Positions 27,299-35,937 of a stretch of 43,388 bases of DNA are shown here, in pieces (within the stretch, counting starts at the first letter, position 1; each line of letters starts with the position of its first letter). The translations under genes were made by a program, and so were the position numbers. Below the pieces are notes generated by a model. It had not been told where the DNA came from, ran no database searches, and saw only the letters and a list, made by a program, of their open reading frames with translations. The stretch comes from Actinomycetaceae bacterium (GTDB lineage: Bacteria; Actinomycetota; Actinomycetes; Actinomycetales; Actinomycetaceae). The stretch lies in NCBI GenBank assembly GCA_030537795.1, contig JAUNVE010000010.1:1-43388 (forward strand), written 5' to 3'.

Positions 27299-29092
27299 AT
27301 GTTGCGTACCCACGATATTGGATCTTTGAATGCCGACCTCATCGGCCACCAGGTGACGATTGCCGGCTGGGTCGATCGTCGTCGCGACCACGGAGGAGTT
27401 GTATTCGTGGATCTGCGTGATTCAACCGGGATAGGTCAGGTCGTAGTCCGAGATGAAGATGTCGCGCATCTGCTTCGATCCGAGTTCGTCCTGCAAGTAA
27501 CCGGCGAGATTTCCCGTCGTCCCGAAGGTAATGAGAATCCCAACTTATCGACCGGGGAAATTGAAGTACTCGGCGATGACATTTCGATCCTCAATACCTG
27601 CGCGCCGCTACCCTTCCAAGTGTCGGATCACGCGGAGGATTCCGGAAAAGTTGGGGAAGAAACCCGTTTGAAGTATCGCTATCTTGATTTGCGGCGTTCT
27701 CCAGCACAGCAGGCTATGCGACTGCGTTCGGAGGTCAATCGAGCAGCTCGGTCGGTACTCGATAAGCATCGTTTCGTCGAAATAGAAACTCCGACTCTGA
27801 CCCGTTCGACACCTGAGGGCGCACGCGATTTCCTGGTGCCCGCGCGCCTGTCACCAGGGTCTTGGTATGCTCTTCCGCAGTCGCCGCAACTGTTTAAGCA
27901 ACTCCTCATGGTGGGAGGCATGGAACGCTACTACCAGATTGCTCGTTGCTATCGTGATGAGGACTTCCGCGCGGATCGTCAACCGGAGTTCACTCAGCTG
28001 GACATTGAAATGTCTTTTGTCGATCAGGATGATGTCATCGCTGTGGCCGAGGACGTGCTCCGAGCAGTGTGGAAGACCGTGGGCTACGACCTGAATACTC
28101 CCATTGATCGTATGAGCTATGCGGAGGCGATGGAAAAGTATGGAACCGACAAACCCGATTTACGCTTTGGCCTAGAAATTGTCGATCTGACCGAGTATTT
28201 CAAGGACACCCCGTTCCGCGTATTCCAAAATCCATACGTCGGTGCAATTGTTATGCCCGGTGGAGGTTCCCAGCCGCGCCGCACATTCGACAAATGGCAG
28301 GACTGGGCACGTTCGCGCGGCGCCAAGGGACTTGCGTATGTGACCATTGCAGAAGATGGCACGCTAGGCGGCCCGGTGGCGAAGAATATCTCCGCGTCAG
28401 AACGCGAAGGCTTGGCTGAAGCTGTGGGTGCGCAACCCGGCGACTGTATTTTCTTCGGCGCTGGAACTGCTGATGAGGCACGCGCCCTCCTGGGAGCGGC
28501 TCGACTCGAAGTTGGGCGTCGTGTCGGACTGATTGATGAAGACGCCTGGTCTTTTGTATGGGTTGTCGACGCCCCCTTATTCAAACCGGCGGGGCAGGAC
28601 GACGATGTAGATCTCGGCCATTCAAATTGGACCGCAGTGCACCATGCTTTCACCTCGCCAAATCCGGATTGGATTGACAATTTTGAGGACGATCCAGGCA
28701 ACGCGCTCGCCTACGCTTACGATATTGTGTGCAATGGTAACGAAATCGGTGGCGGGTCGATTCGTATCCATCGCCGCGATGTCCAAGAGCGCGTGTTCTC
28801 GGTTATGGGAATCGGTGAAGAAGAGGCGCAGGAGAAATTCGGTTTCCTCCTCGATGCATTCAAATTTGGCGCCCCTCCGCACGGAGGCATCGCTTTCGGG
28901 TGGGATCGTATTGTCGCCCTTCTTTCTCAAGCGGAGTCGATTCGCGACGTCATTGCCTTCCCTAAGTCAGGTGGCGGTTTTGACCCGCTCACGCAGGCAC
29001 CGGCCCCGATTACACCGGAGCAACGGGCCGAAGCCGGCGTCGACTACGACCCGGACGAAGAAGACGAAGAATCCGAAGATTCCGATTCCTAA
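27299..29092 (+). CDS. aspS: Aspartyl-tRNA synthetase
   Basis: 597 aa bacterial-type class II AspRS. It has an N-terminal OB-fold anticodon-binding domain (about 1-110, [18 protein letters not shown]), catalytic core motifs including PQSPQLFKQ and [14 protein letters not shown], a bacterial GAD insertion (about 290-420) and motif 3 in [10 protein letters not shown]. The last 20 residues are very acidic. Whether it is discriminating or also charges tRNA-Asn cannot be decided here. AAAGGAA lies 5 nt before the ATG. A bidirectional hairpin follows the stop. Confidence 0.96.
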   Translation: MLRTHDIGSLNADLIGHQVTIAGWVDRRRDHGGVVFVDLRDSTGIGQVVVRDEDVAHLLRSEFVLQVTGEISRRPEGNENPNLSTGEIEVLGDDISILNTCAPLPFQVSDHAEDSGKVGEETRLKYRYLDLRRSPAQQAMRLRSEVNRAARSVLDKHRFVEIETPTLTRSTPEGARDFLVPARLSPGSWYALPQSPQLFKQLLMVGGMERYYQIARCYRDEDFRADRQPEFTQLDIEMSFVDQDDVIAVAEDVLRAVWKTVGYDLNTPIDRMSYAEAMEKYGTDKPDLRFGLEIVDLTEYFKDTPFRVFQNPYVGAIVMPGGGSQPRRTFDKWQDWARSRGAKGLAYVTIAEDGTLGGPVAKNISASEREGLAEAVGAQPGDCIFFGAGTADEARALLGAARLEVGRRVGLIDEDAWSFVWVVDAPLFKPAGQDDDVDLGHSNWTAVHHAFTSPNPDWIDNFEDDPGNALAYAYDIVCNGNEIGGGSIRIHRRDVQERVFSVMGIGEEEAQEKFGFLLDAFKFGAPPHGGIAFGWDRIVALLSQAESIRDVIAFPKSGGGFDPLTQAPAPITPEQRAEAGVDYDPDEEDEESEDSDS

Positions 29093-29096
29093 ATAG

Positions 29097-29137
29097 TGGT
29101 GCCGCGTCTCGTGTGAACATGGGATGCGGCACCATTT
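29097..29137. terminator. Bidirectional terminator between aspS and the DUF4126 gene
   Basis: TGGTGCCGC (29097-29105) / GCGGCACCA (29126-29134) is a perfect 9-bp inverted repeat with a 20-nt loop. TTT follows on the plus strand and CTATTT on the minus strand. It sits 4 nt after the aspS stop and between two convergent genes, so it can serve both. Confidence 0.7.
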
Positions 29138-29161
29138 CGCCGGGTGCGTCGGCTGGAAAGT

Positions 29162-29770
29162 CTATGGTGAGCTATCGGTAAGATCCGGGCCGTGGACGCG
29201 AGTGAGTTGTAGGGTTCTGGCGCGGTAGAACACATAGCCGATGGTAGCGAACATGCCGATGAGGATGAGGATAACGAGCACCGGAATAAACACCGCCACG
29301 AGAGATAGTGCCAGTGAGGTGGCGTCTTCTCCGGCAGAAATAACCGGAGCTGCCACGCCGGCAGTTGCTACATTGGCGACCGGTCTCGATAGTGATTTGA
29401 GAAGGTGAATGACCAGCGCAATCACTACTCCAACCAGGAACGGCTGCCAGGCAAACTCTGAATCCGTACCGGAGACCAGGCTCGGCTCTCCAGAAAGACC
29501 GGAGGAAAAGACAATCCCCCCGGAGGCGGGGCGAACTACGGTTTGAATGATGTCGTTGAAGGAGTCGAGCGCAGGGACTTTATCGGCGACGATTTCAATA
29601 ATTAACAGCACCGTCACAATGGCCAGCATCCAGCTGTTTGACAGCCATTCCCAGCCGGCAGGTAACGACACGATAGTCGTGAATCTATCGAGCAGTCCGA
29701 GAATGAGCATGGGAATATAGGCGTTAAGGCCCGAAGCGGAAGAAAGCCCGAGTGCTGACACAATATCCAT
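29162..29770 (-). CDS. DUF4126-family membrane protein
   Basis: 202 aa with about four to five hydrophobic helices. The family pattern is clear: SGLNAYIPMLILGLLDR at the N-terminus, then IIEIVADKVPALDSFND, then VVRPASGGIVFSSG. Function is unknown. It may be leaderless: on the minus strand CACAAT (29782-29777) ends 6 nt before ATG 29770, with no Shine-Dalgarno sequence. It is divergent from the yciO-like gene. Confidence 0.85.
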   Translation of the reverse strand: MDIVSALGLSSASGLNAYIPMLILGLLDRFTTIVSLPAGWEWLSNSWMLAIVTVLLIIEIVADKVPALDSFNDIIQTVVRPASGGIVFSSGLSGEPSLVSGTDSEFAWQPFLVGVVIALVIHLLKSLSRPVANVATAGVAAPVISAGEDATSLALSLVAVFIPVLVILILIGMFATIGYVFYRARTLQLTRVHGPDLTDSSP

Positions 29771-29857
29771 AGCGCTATTGTGACATCTCGGATGGGCGGG
29801 TGCTTATCGCCGGGAGGTTGAGGCCTCCACTTCAATGGAAACCGTTGGTCAGATTGT

Positions 29858-29870
29858 TACCATGAGATTA
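29858..29870 (+). promoter_or_regulatory. Candidate -10 box for leaderless transcription of the YciO gene
   Basis: TACCAT (29858-29863) ends 6 nt before ATG 29870, the same hexamer and spacing as before the rel gene. No ribosome-binding site precedes the ATG. Confidence 0.45.
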
Positions 29871-30484
29871 TGACCTATCTTGAAATGCACCCCGTGAATC
29901 CACAAGTCCGCTTTGTTAACCGTACGGTTGAGTTGCTCCGCGATGGTGGAGTCATCGCGATGCCGACCGATTCTGGTTACGCAATTTGCACATCGATGGG
30001 AAATAAAGAGGGGATGGAAACCATTAGGCGTATCCGCGACCTCGATGAAAAGCATAATTTTTCATTTTTGTGCCACAATTTTAGCCAGTTAGGTAATTTG
30101 GTTATTGTCGATAATAAGGCCTTCCGAACTATTAAAGCATTGACTCCTGGGCCATATACCTTTATTCTGCGAGGCACCAAAGAAATCCCGCGCAGAACAC
30201 TCAACAAGAAAAAGCAAACTGTTGGTGTCCGTATCCCCGAGCACACCATTACCCAGGCAATAGTTGCAGAGCTAGGTGAACCCCTTATGTGCTCAACGCT
30301 GATTTTGCCTGGCGAAAGCGAAGCAATGTGGGATGGACAGGCCGTGAACGAAGCCATTGGACATGAGGTCGATCTCGTGATCGCAGGCCCGGTCGGTAAT
30401 GCAGGCGCCACAACTGTGGTTGATTTTACGGAGGGATACCCGCAGGTTGTGCGGGAGGGCGCAGGATCAACCGAACTATTTTAA
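29870..30484 (+). CDS. yciO: YciO-type Sua5/YrdC/YciO family protein
   Basis: 204 aa. It matches, as I remember it, E. coli YciO along its whole length: MHPVNPQ near the start, GGVIAMPTDSGYA, KHNFSFLCHNFSQL, TPGPYTFILRGTKEIPRR, GVRIPEH and the closing VVREGAGSTE. The fold binds ATP and RNA; TsaC/Sua5 members make threonylcarbamoyl-AMP for tRNA t6A, while YciO is a paralogue with a less settled role. The stretch 30001-30200 is visibly richer in A+T than the neighbouring genes, so the gene may have been acquired. rarA starts 24 nt downstream. Confidence 0.88.
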   Translation: MTYLEMHPVNPQVRFVNRTVELLRDGGVIAMPTDSGYAICTSMGNKEGMETIRRIRDLDEKHNFSFLCHNFSQLGNLVIVDNKAFRTIKALTPGPYTFILRGTKEIPRRTLNKKKQTVGVRIPEHTITQAIVAELGEPLMCSTLILPGESEAMWDGQAVNEAIGHEVDLVIAGPVGNAGATTVVDFTEGYPQVVREGAGSTELF

Positions 30485-30508
30485 GCACCGGTAGTTTCGA
30501 GTAGCGAG

Positions 30509-31849
30509 ATGGATATTTTTGAAGCTGCATCGACGGACTCCGCTGGGGTGCCGGTTTATAACGAGCGTGCTCCGCTAGCGGTTCGGATGCGTCCGACATC
30601 TATAGCAGAGGTGGCGGGACAGGAACATCTACTTCAAGCTGGCTCGCCACTGCGTCGGTTGTTGGAACCGCAAGATTCATCACGGTCAGTTTCCTCCATT
30701 ATCCTCTGGGGGCCGCCCGGGGTCGGTAAGACCACGTTGGCGTATTTGGTGGCTCGCTCATCAGGACGCCACTTTGAAGAACTGTCGGCGGTGTCAGCCG
30801 GTGTGAAGGATGTGCGTGCCGTCATTGCTGGCGCCAAGCGCCGATTGGCGACAAGCGGTGCGGAGACCGTCCTCTTTATCGATGAGGTGCATCGATTTTC
30901 GCGCGCTCAACAAGATGCGCTACTTCCAGCCGTAGAAAATCGTTTTGTCACACTTATCGCGGCTACCACGGAAAACCCGTCGTTTTCGGTGGTTGCGCCA
31001 CTTCTTTCCCGCTCAATTTTACTGACATTAAATCCGCTCACTGATGATAGTATCCGTGAGTTAATAACACGGGCGGTAGCGGATCCTCGCGGTTTTGACG
31101 GGCAAATTGAGATTGAAAACGAAGCCATTGATGCTCTCGTTCGGCTGGCGGGTGCGGATGCCCGTCGTTCCCTCACGCTATTGGAAGCCGCCGCAGCCAC
31201 CGCTGGAGAATCGGGTAGTAGGACCGTCACAGTTGACGCCGTAGCAGAAGCCGCTGATGTAGCACTCGTTCGCTATGGCGAAGATGAGCATTACGATGTG
31301 GCATCGGCTTTTATAAAATCGATGCGTGGTTCAGATGTCGACGCCGCCATCCATTATTTGGCTCGAATGCTCGAAGCGGGGGAGGATCCGCGCTTTATTG
31401 CGCGACGCATTATGATCTGCGCCGCAGAGGATGTCGGACTCGCTGACCCGACGGTTTTGCCCACCGCAGTTGCCGCCGCTCAAGCAGTGGCTTTAGTGGG
31501 TATGCCGGAAGCCAGGATTATCTTGTCGCAAGCGGTTATTGCCGTCACCGTTGCACCGAAATCGAATGCGGCGTATCGAGCCATTGATCGGGCAATCAGT
31601 GATTTGCGTGCGGGGCGCACCGGGGCGGTTCCACCTCATCTGCGCGACGGGCACTATTCGGGAGCGGCCGATCTTGGGCATGGTGATGGTTATATCTACG
31701 CTCACGATGAACCCTTCGGCATTGCTGCCCAACAGTATCTTCCGGATGAGCTGGCGGATGTGACGTATTACCAGCCGACTAGTAACGGTTATGAGGCACG
31801 CGTCACGTCTCGCCTATCTAAGGTGCGCTCGCGTCTGAAAATGCGTTAA
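30509..31849 (+). CDS. rarA: Replication-associated recombination protein A (RarA/MgsA), AAA+ ATPase
   Basis: 446 aa, usual length. Walker A is [14 protein letters not shown] (about 65-78), Walker B is [10 protein letters not shown] (about 120-129), the sensor is AATTENPSF, and the C-terminal tetramerisation region contains [15 protein letters not shown] and the [12 protein letters not shown] motif. It acts at stalled forks with SSB. It occupies the aspS-to-alaS interval, as in mycobacteria (Rv2559c). No good ribosome-binding site precedes ATG 30509. Confidence 0.95.
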   Translation: MDIFEAASTDSAGVPVYNERAPLAVRMRPTSIAEVAGQEHLLQAGSPLRRLLEPQDSSRSVSSIILWGPPGVGKTTLAYLVARSSGRHFEELSAVSAGVKDVRAVIAGAKRRLATSGAETVLFIDEVHRFSRAQQDALLPAVENRFVTLIAATTENPSFSVVAPLLSRSILLTLNPLTDDSIRELITRAVADPRGFDGQIEIENEAIDALVRLAGADARRSLTLLEAAAATAGESGSRTVTVDAVAEAADVALVRYGEDEHYDVASAFIKSMRGSDVDAAIHYLARMLEAGEDPRFIARRIMICAAEDVGLADPTVLPTAVAAAQAVALVGMPEARIILSQAVIAVTVAPKSNAAYRAIDRAISDLRAGRTGAVPPHLRDGHYSGAADLGHGDGYIYAHDEPFGIAAQQYLPDELADVTYYQPTSNGYEARVTSRLSKVRSRLKMR

Positions 31850-31855
31850 ACTCGT

Positions 31856-31969
31856 GTGGTTGCTCCATAAGGCAACACCTGGGGTCTTAGCCCGTGAGTG
31901 CATGCACTCGAGAGGTGACCCCGTGCGTCCTACGCACGATTCGTAAATTCAGAAACAGGAAGGCTGATT
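31856..31969 (+). promoter_or_regulatory. Structured 5' leader of rpsD (candidate S4 autoregulatory element)
   Basis: Three hairpins fit in the 120-nt leader. Hairpin 1 pairs GTTGC (31859-31863) with GCAAC (31872-31876). Hairpin 2 has an outer stem GGGGTC (31881-31886) / GACCCC (31917-31922) and an inner palindrome GAGTGCATGCACTC (31896-31909). Hairpin 3 is GTGCGT (31923-31928) / ACGCAC (31932-31937). They are followed by the ribosome-binding site AGGAAGG (31957-31963). S4 represses its own mRNA through structured leaders in other bacteria; applying that here is inference. Confidence 0.5.
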
Positions 31970-32590
31970 ATGGCTAATCGTTCTCGCCGGCAGGTGCGCC
32001 TATCTCGCGCACTCGGCATTCCTTTGACCCCCAAAGCAGTTCGCTACTTCGAAAACCGCCCCTATGGACCGGGTGAACACGGTCGTGCGCGCCGCCGTCA
32101 AGAGTCTGACTACGCGGTACGTCTGAAGGAAAAGCAGCGTCTGCGTGCGCAGTACGGCATCCGAGAAGCACAGATGCACCGCGCCTTTCTCGAAGCGCTT
32201 CGCACCGAAGGTAAAACCGGTTCGAATCTGGTGGAACTGCTGGAAATGCGCCTGGACGCCCTGGTTCTACGCTCCGGATTTGCGCGGACCATTGCGCAGG
32301 CCCGTCAGTTTGTAGTTCATCGTCACATCATGGTGGACGGCAAAATCGTCGACCGCCCCTCTTACCGTGTGAAGCCAGGACAGACCATTCAGGTTAAGCC
32401 GAAGTCACAGACCACTGTCCCATTCGAAATCGCCGCTTCAGGAGTGCACCGAGATGTGCTTCCTCCCGTTCCGGCCTATCTGGAAGTAGATCTCGAACGT
32501 CTGCGTGCCACTCTTCTTCGTCGTCCTGAGCGTGCGGAAGTTCCCGTTACCTGCGATGACCAGATGGTCGTCGAATACTACTCACGCTAA
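31970..32590 (+). CDS. rpsD: 30S ribosomal protein S4
   Basis: 206 aa primary 16S rRNA-binding protein. It shows the S4 N-terminal region (RRQVRLSRALGIPLTPKA, PYGPGEHG) and the S4 RNA-binding domain near residues 92-152 (LVELLEMRLDALVLRSGFA, ARQFVVHRHIMVDG). The zinc-binding cysteines found in some S4 N-termini are absent (C-minus type). It stands alone between rarA and alaS instead of in the alpha operon, and has its own structured leader and a strong terminator, so it is probably a single-gene unit. Confidence 0.96.
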   Translation: MANRSRRQVRLSRALGIPLTPKAVRYFENRPYGPGEHGRARRRQESDYAVRLKEKQRLRAQYGIREAQMHRAFLEALRTEGKTGSNLVELLEMRLDALVLRSGFARTIAQARQFVVHRHIMVDGKIVDRPSYRVKPGQTIQVKPKSQTTVPFEIAASGVHRDVLPPVPAYLEVDLERLRATLLRRPERAEVPVTCDDQMVVEYYSR

Positions 32591-32599
32591 TAGCCCGGT

Positions 32600-32654
32600 G
32601 TAACACTGCACCCCGGCGAAGGTTCTCGACGAGCCTACCGGGGTGCGTTGTTAC
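32600..32654 (+). terminator. Strong terminator after rpsD
   Basis: GTAACA (32600-32605) and GCACCCCGG (32608-32616) pair with CCGGGGTGC (32638-32646) and TGTTAC (32649-32654), giving a 6+9-bp stem interrupted by one 2x2 internal loop, with a 21-nt loop. GTTGTTACATCC follows the core stem. It lies 10 nt after the rpsD stop. Confidence 0.75.
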
Positions 32655-32761
32655 ATCCAGTTCCCAACACCAAAGAGCCGATCCGAATCACGAATGCTGA
32701 GCAAAATCGGCTACAGTGAGTATCTGCCTGAGCTGCTAAGAAGAGAAGCGAGTGAAAGCAC

Positions 32762-35449
32762 ATGCGTACCGCCGAAATTGCCCGACGTTGGACCGAGTAC
32801 TTTGAGAAAAACGGGCATGTCATTCGCCCGTCTGTCCCGCTCGTGTCACCCGATCCCTCGATCCTATTTACGATTGCCGGAATGGTTCCCTATATTCCGT
32901 ACATTGTGGGAACTGAGAAAGCCCCGTGGCCGCGCGTCGCTTCGGTGCAAAAGTGCCTGCGCACAAATGACATCGACAACGTAGGACGTACCACCCGTCA
33001 CGGTACCTTTTTTCAAATGAACGGCAATTTCTCCTTTGGAGATTACTTTAAAGAAGGTGCCATCGACTTTGCTTGGGAGTTGTTAACTGGCCCTGTCGAG
33101 GAAGGCTACTACGGACTCGATGGCGACCGCATGTGGGTGACGATTTGGGAAGAAGACCAAGAATCATACGATGTCCTTACCCGCAAAATCGGCATCGACC
33201 CGCGACATATCGTCACGCTGACGCGAGAAGAAATCTTTTGGGATACCGGCCAACCCGGCCCGGCCGGGCCTTGTGCCGAATGGCATTATGATCGCGGCCC
33301 CGCATATGGGCCGGAAGCAGAAGGTGGGTCGATTGATCCCGGTGGCGACCGCTATCTGGAAATATGGAATCTCGTATTCGACCAGTACTTGCGTGGCGAA
33401 GGAAGCGGTAAAGATTATCCGCTCCTGGGTGAACTTGATGAAAAAGCGATCGACACCGGTGCCGGTTTGGAGCGCCTAGCATTTATATTGCAGGACAAGC
33501 CAAATATGTTTGAGATCGACGAGGTGCGGCCGGTAATTACGGCGGCAGAAGAGATTTCTGGCCGCAGATATGAAAGTGGCGGCGATCCCGAGGATGACGT
33601 ACGGATGCGCATTGTTGGAGACCATGTGCGCTCTGCGATGATGCTCATTTGTGATGGCGTGGTTCCCAGTAACGATGGGCGCGGATATGTCCTGCGGCGA
33701 TTGTTACGACGAGCGGTGCGATCGATGAGACTGCTGGGAGTGGATGAAGCGACCTTGCCGACACTCATGCCGGTCTCACGTGATGCTATGAAGGCTTCCT
33801 ATCCGGAGTTGGAAACTAACTGGGATCGTATTTCGTCGGTCGCATACGCTGAAGAAGAGAGCTTCCGACGCACTCTCAGTGCTGGAACCACCATTCTCGA
33901 TACAGCGGTGAAAAAAGCGAAAAAAGGCTCTGGTCCTGCACTACTATCCGGCGAGGATGCTTTTTCCTTGCACGACACCTACGGGTTCCCCATCGATCTG
34001 ACGCTGGAAATGGCTAAAGAGCAGGGTGTCGGTGTTGACGAGAATCGTTTCCGCGAATTGATGACGGAACAGAAAGAACGTGCGCGGGCCGACGCGATGG
34101 CGAAAAAGGCCGGGCACGTGGATTCGCGCCACTATCACGAGATACAAAAGAAACTCGGCGGCTCATCTCGTTTCATCGGCTACACCGACGCGATATCGAC
34201 CTCACATATCGTGGGAATACTGCACGACGGAGAACCAGTTCCCGCAGTGACGGCCCCCGCTGACGTGGAAGTCGTGCTTGACGTGACCCCTTTCTATGCG
34301 GAAATGGGTGGTCAGCTGGCAGATCACGGCACCATTCGTACCAGCGGAGGCGGCATCGTCGACGTACTTGACGTACAAGCACCGGTGCAAGGTGTATCGG
34401 TGCATCGCGGACGCCTGGTCGAAGGCACTATCGCGATTGACGAAACCTGCGTCGCTGAAATTGATCGTCAACGCCGTTTAGCCATAGCGCGAGCACATAC
34501 CGCTACCCATATGGTTCATAAGGGACTGCACGAGTTCCTCGGAAAGGATGCAACCCAGGCCGGTTCAGAAAATTCGCCTTCCCGAATGCGTTTTGATTTT
34601 CGTCATTCATCGCCAGTACCAGCTGACATTATGAGCGGTATCGAAGAACGCGTCAATCAAAGACTGGCGGAAGACCTTTCCATTACCGATGCGGTTATGA
34701 GCCTCGAAGAAGCGCAGGATATGGGAGCCATGGCGCTATTTGGCGAAAAATATGGCGAGCGGGTGCGGGTGGTCGATATCGGTGACGGATGGTCGCTCGA
34801 ATTATGCGCCGGTACTCACGTACCGACCACCGGTCATATCGGCCGTATCGCATTACTGGGAGAAGCATCAATCGGCTCGGGAATACGCCGTATCGATGCT
34901 CTGGTTGGCGATGGAGCATATGCTCTGCAGGCAAAAGAACATGCTCTGGTATCCCAACTGACTTCGCTGATGGGGGGCCAAGCAGAAGAGCTCCCCGGTC
35001 GTATCGAAACGATGATGAAACGTCTGAAGGATGCGGAAAAGCAACTGGCCAAACTTGGCGAAATGCAACTGCTTGCGCAAGCCGACTCGCTAGCGGCTAA
35101 AGCGAAGCGCTGTGGAGCGTTCACCAGCGTCATGACAGTCATTGATTCGGTACCGTCCACGGAGGCTCTTCGTGCGCTGGTACTCGACGTGCGCGGACGA
35201 CTGGGTGAATCTGAGCCGGTGGTGGTTGCATTCATCGGTATTGTTGGAAATCGTCCGCAGCTGATTGTCGCCACCAATGAACGAGGGCGCGAACTGGGTG
35301 CAAAAGCCGGGGCTCTTGTCAAGGTCGGAGCGAAAGCTCTCAAGGGAGGCGGTGGCGGCCGCGATGACGTAGCTCAAGGCGGTGGGTCGGATCCGACTGC
35401 CGTTGACTCCGCGATTGATAATATTCGGCAAGCACTTGAGGCTCTGTAA
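32762..35449 (+). CDS. alaS: Alanyl-tRNA synthetase
   Basis: 895 aa. It has the class II catalytic domain (GTFFQMNGNFSFGDYFKEGA, and GPAGPCAEWHYDRGP), the editing domain with HTATHMVH (about 578-585) and CAGTHV (about 682-687) zinc motifs, and a C-terminal DHHA1/C-Ala region (KALKGGGGGRDDVAQGGG). ATG 32762 has only a weak ribosome-binding site. TACAGT at 32712-32717 is a possible -10 box but the -35 is poor. It is followed 2 nt later by ruvX, giving the conserved actinobacterial alaS-ruvX-mltG-aroE order. Confidence 0.96.
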   Translation: MRTAEIARRWTEYFEKNGHVIRPSVPLVSPDPSILFTIAGMVPYIPYIVGTEKAPWPRVASVQKCLRTNDIDNVGRTTRHGTFFQMNGNFSFGDYFKEGAIDFAWELLTGPVEEGYYGLDGDRMWVTIWEEDQESYDVLTRKIGIDPRHIVTLTREEIFWDTGQPGPAGPCAEWHYDRGPAYGPEAEGGSIDPGGDRYLEIWNLVFDQYLRGEGSGKDYPLLGELDEKAIDTGAGLERLAFILQDKPNMFEIDEVRPVITAAEEISGRRYESGGDPEDDVRMRIVGDHVRSAMMLICDGVVPSNDGRGYVLRRLLRRAVRSMRLLGVDEATLPTLMPVSRDAMKASYPELETNWDRISSVAYAEEESFRRTLSAGTTILDTAVKKAKKGSGPALLSGEDAFSLHDTYGFPIDLTLEMAKEQGVGVDENRFRELMTEQKERARADAMAKKAGHVDSRHYHEIQKKLGGSSRFIGYTDAISTSHIVGILHDGEPVPAVTAPADVEVVLDVTPFYAEMGGQLADHGTIRTSGGGIVDVLDVQAPVQGVSVHRGRLVEGTIAIDETCVAEIDRQRRLAIARAHTATHMVHKGLHEFLGKDATQAGSENSPSRMRFDFRHSSPVPADIMSGIEERVNQRLAEDLSITDAVMSLEEAQDMGAMALFGEKYGERVRVVDIGDGWSLELCAGTHVPTTGHIGRIALLGEASIGSGIRRIDALVGDGAYALQAKEHALVSQLTSLMGGQAEELPGRIETMMKRLKDAEKQLAKLGEMQLLAQADSLAAKAKRCGAFTSVMTVIDSVPSTEALRALVLDVRGRLGESEPVVVAFIGIVGNRPQLIVATNERGRELGAKAGALVKVGAKALKGGGGGRDDVAQGGGSDPTAVDSAIDNIRQALEAL

Positions 35450-35451
35450 CC

Positions 35452-35937
35452 GTGAGGCGAGGTGCGCGAGTGGGGATTGACGTCGGTTCGGTGCGAATCG
35501 GTGTGGCGGTAACTGATGCTGCTGGAACAATTGCTCTCCCGCGCGCCACTGTCAGCTATTCGCGGTACGGAGACCATTTTGATCAAATTGCCGACATTAT
35601 CGAAGATGTTGCTGCTATTGAGGTGGTCATCGGCTATCCGCGGCATTTAAGCGGGGCGGAGGGACAATCCGCTCGATTTACGCGCAGATTTGCGCAAGAA
35701 TTGGGGAATATTGTCAGCCGACCACGTATCTGTTTGCTCGATGAAAGACTGACCACGAATTTGGCACATCAGAATCTCGCCACCATGGGAATCGATAATC
35801 GTGCGCGTCATGACAAGGTTGACCAGCTGGCAGCGGCTATTATTTTAGAACATGCACTTGAGCTGGAAAAGAATACTGGAAAACTTCCCGGCGAAACAAT
35901 TCGCAAAGGAACGGTAGCAGGAGCTGGAGACGAGTGA
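35452..35937 (+). CDS. ruvX: Holliday junction resolvase-like protein RuvX/YqgF
   Basis: 161 aa RNase H-like fold. The motifs are VGIDVGSVRIGVAVTD (first catalytic aspartate), VVIGYPRHLSG, LLDERLTT and DKVDQLAAAIIL. E. coli YqgF is needed for 16S rRNA 5'-end maturation, and YqgF/RuvX proteins have also been reported as Holliday-junction resolvases; the true role here is not decided by sequence. GTG 35452 is 2 nt after alaS. The stop overlaps the mltG GTG (GTGA). Confidence 0.94.
   Translation: MRRGARVGIDVGSVRIGVAVTDAAGTIALPRATVSYSRYGDHFDQIADIIEDVAAIEVVIGYPRHLSGAEGQSARFTRRFAQELGNIVSRPRICLLDERLTTNLAHQNLATMGIDNRARHDKVDQLAAAIILEHALELEKNTGKLPGETIRKGTVAGAGDE

Noticed and set aside
28117-28701. 194-aa minus-strand frame inside aspS
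   Set aside because: It is antisense to the aspS catalytic and insertion domains and has no independent signals.
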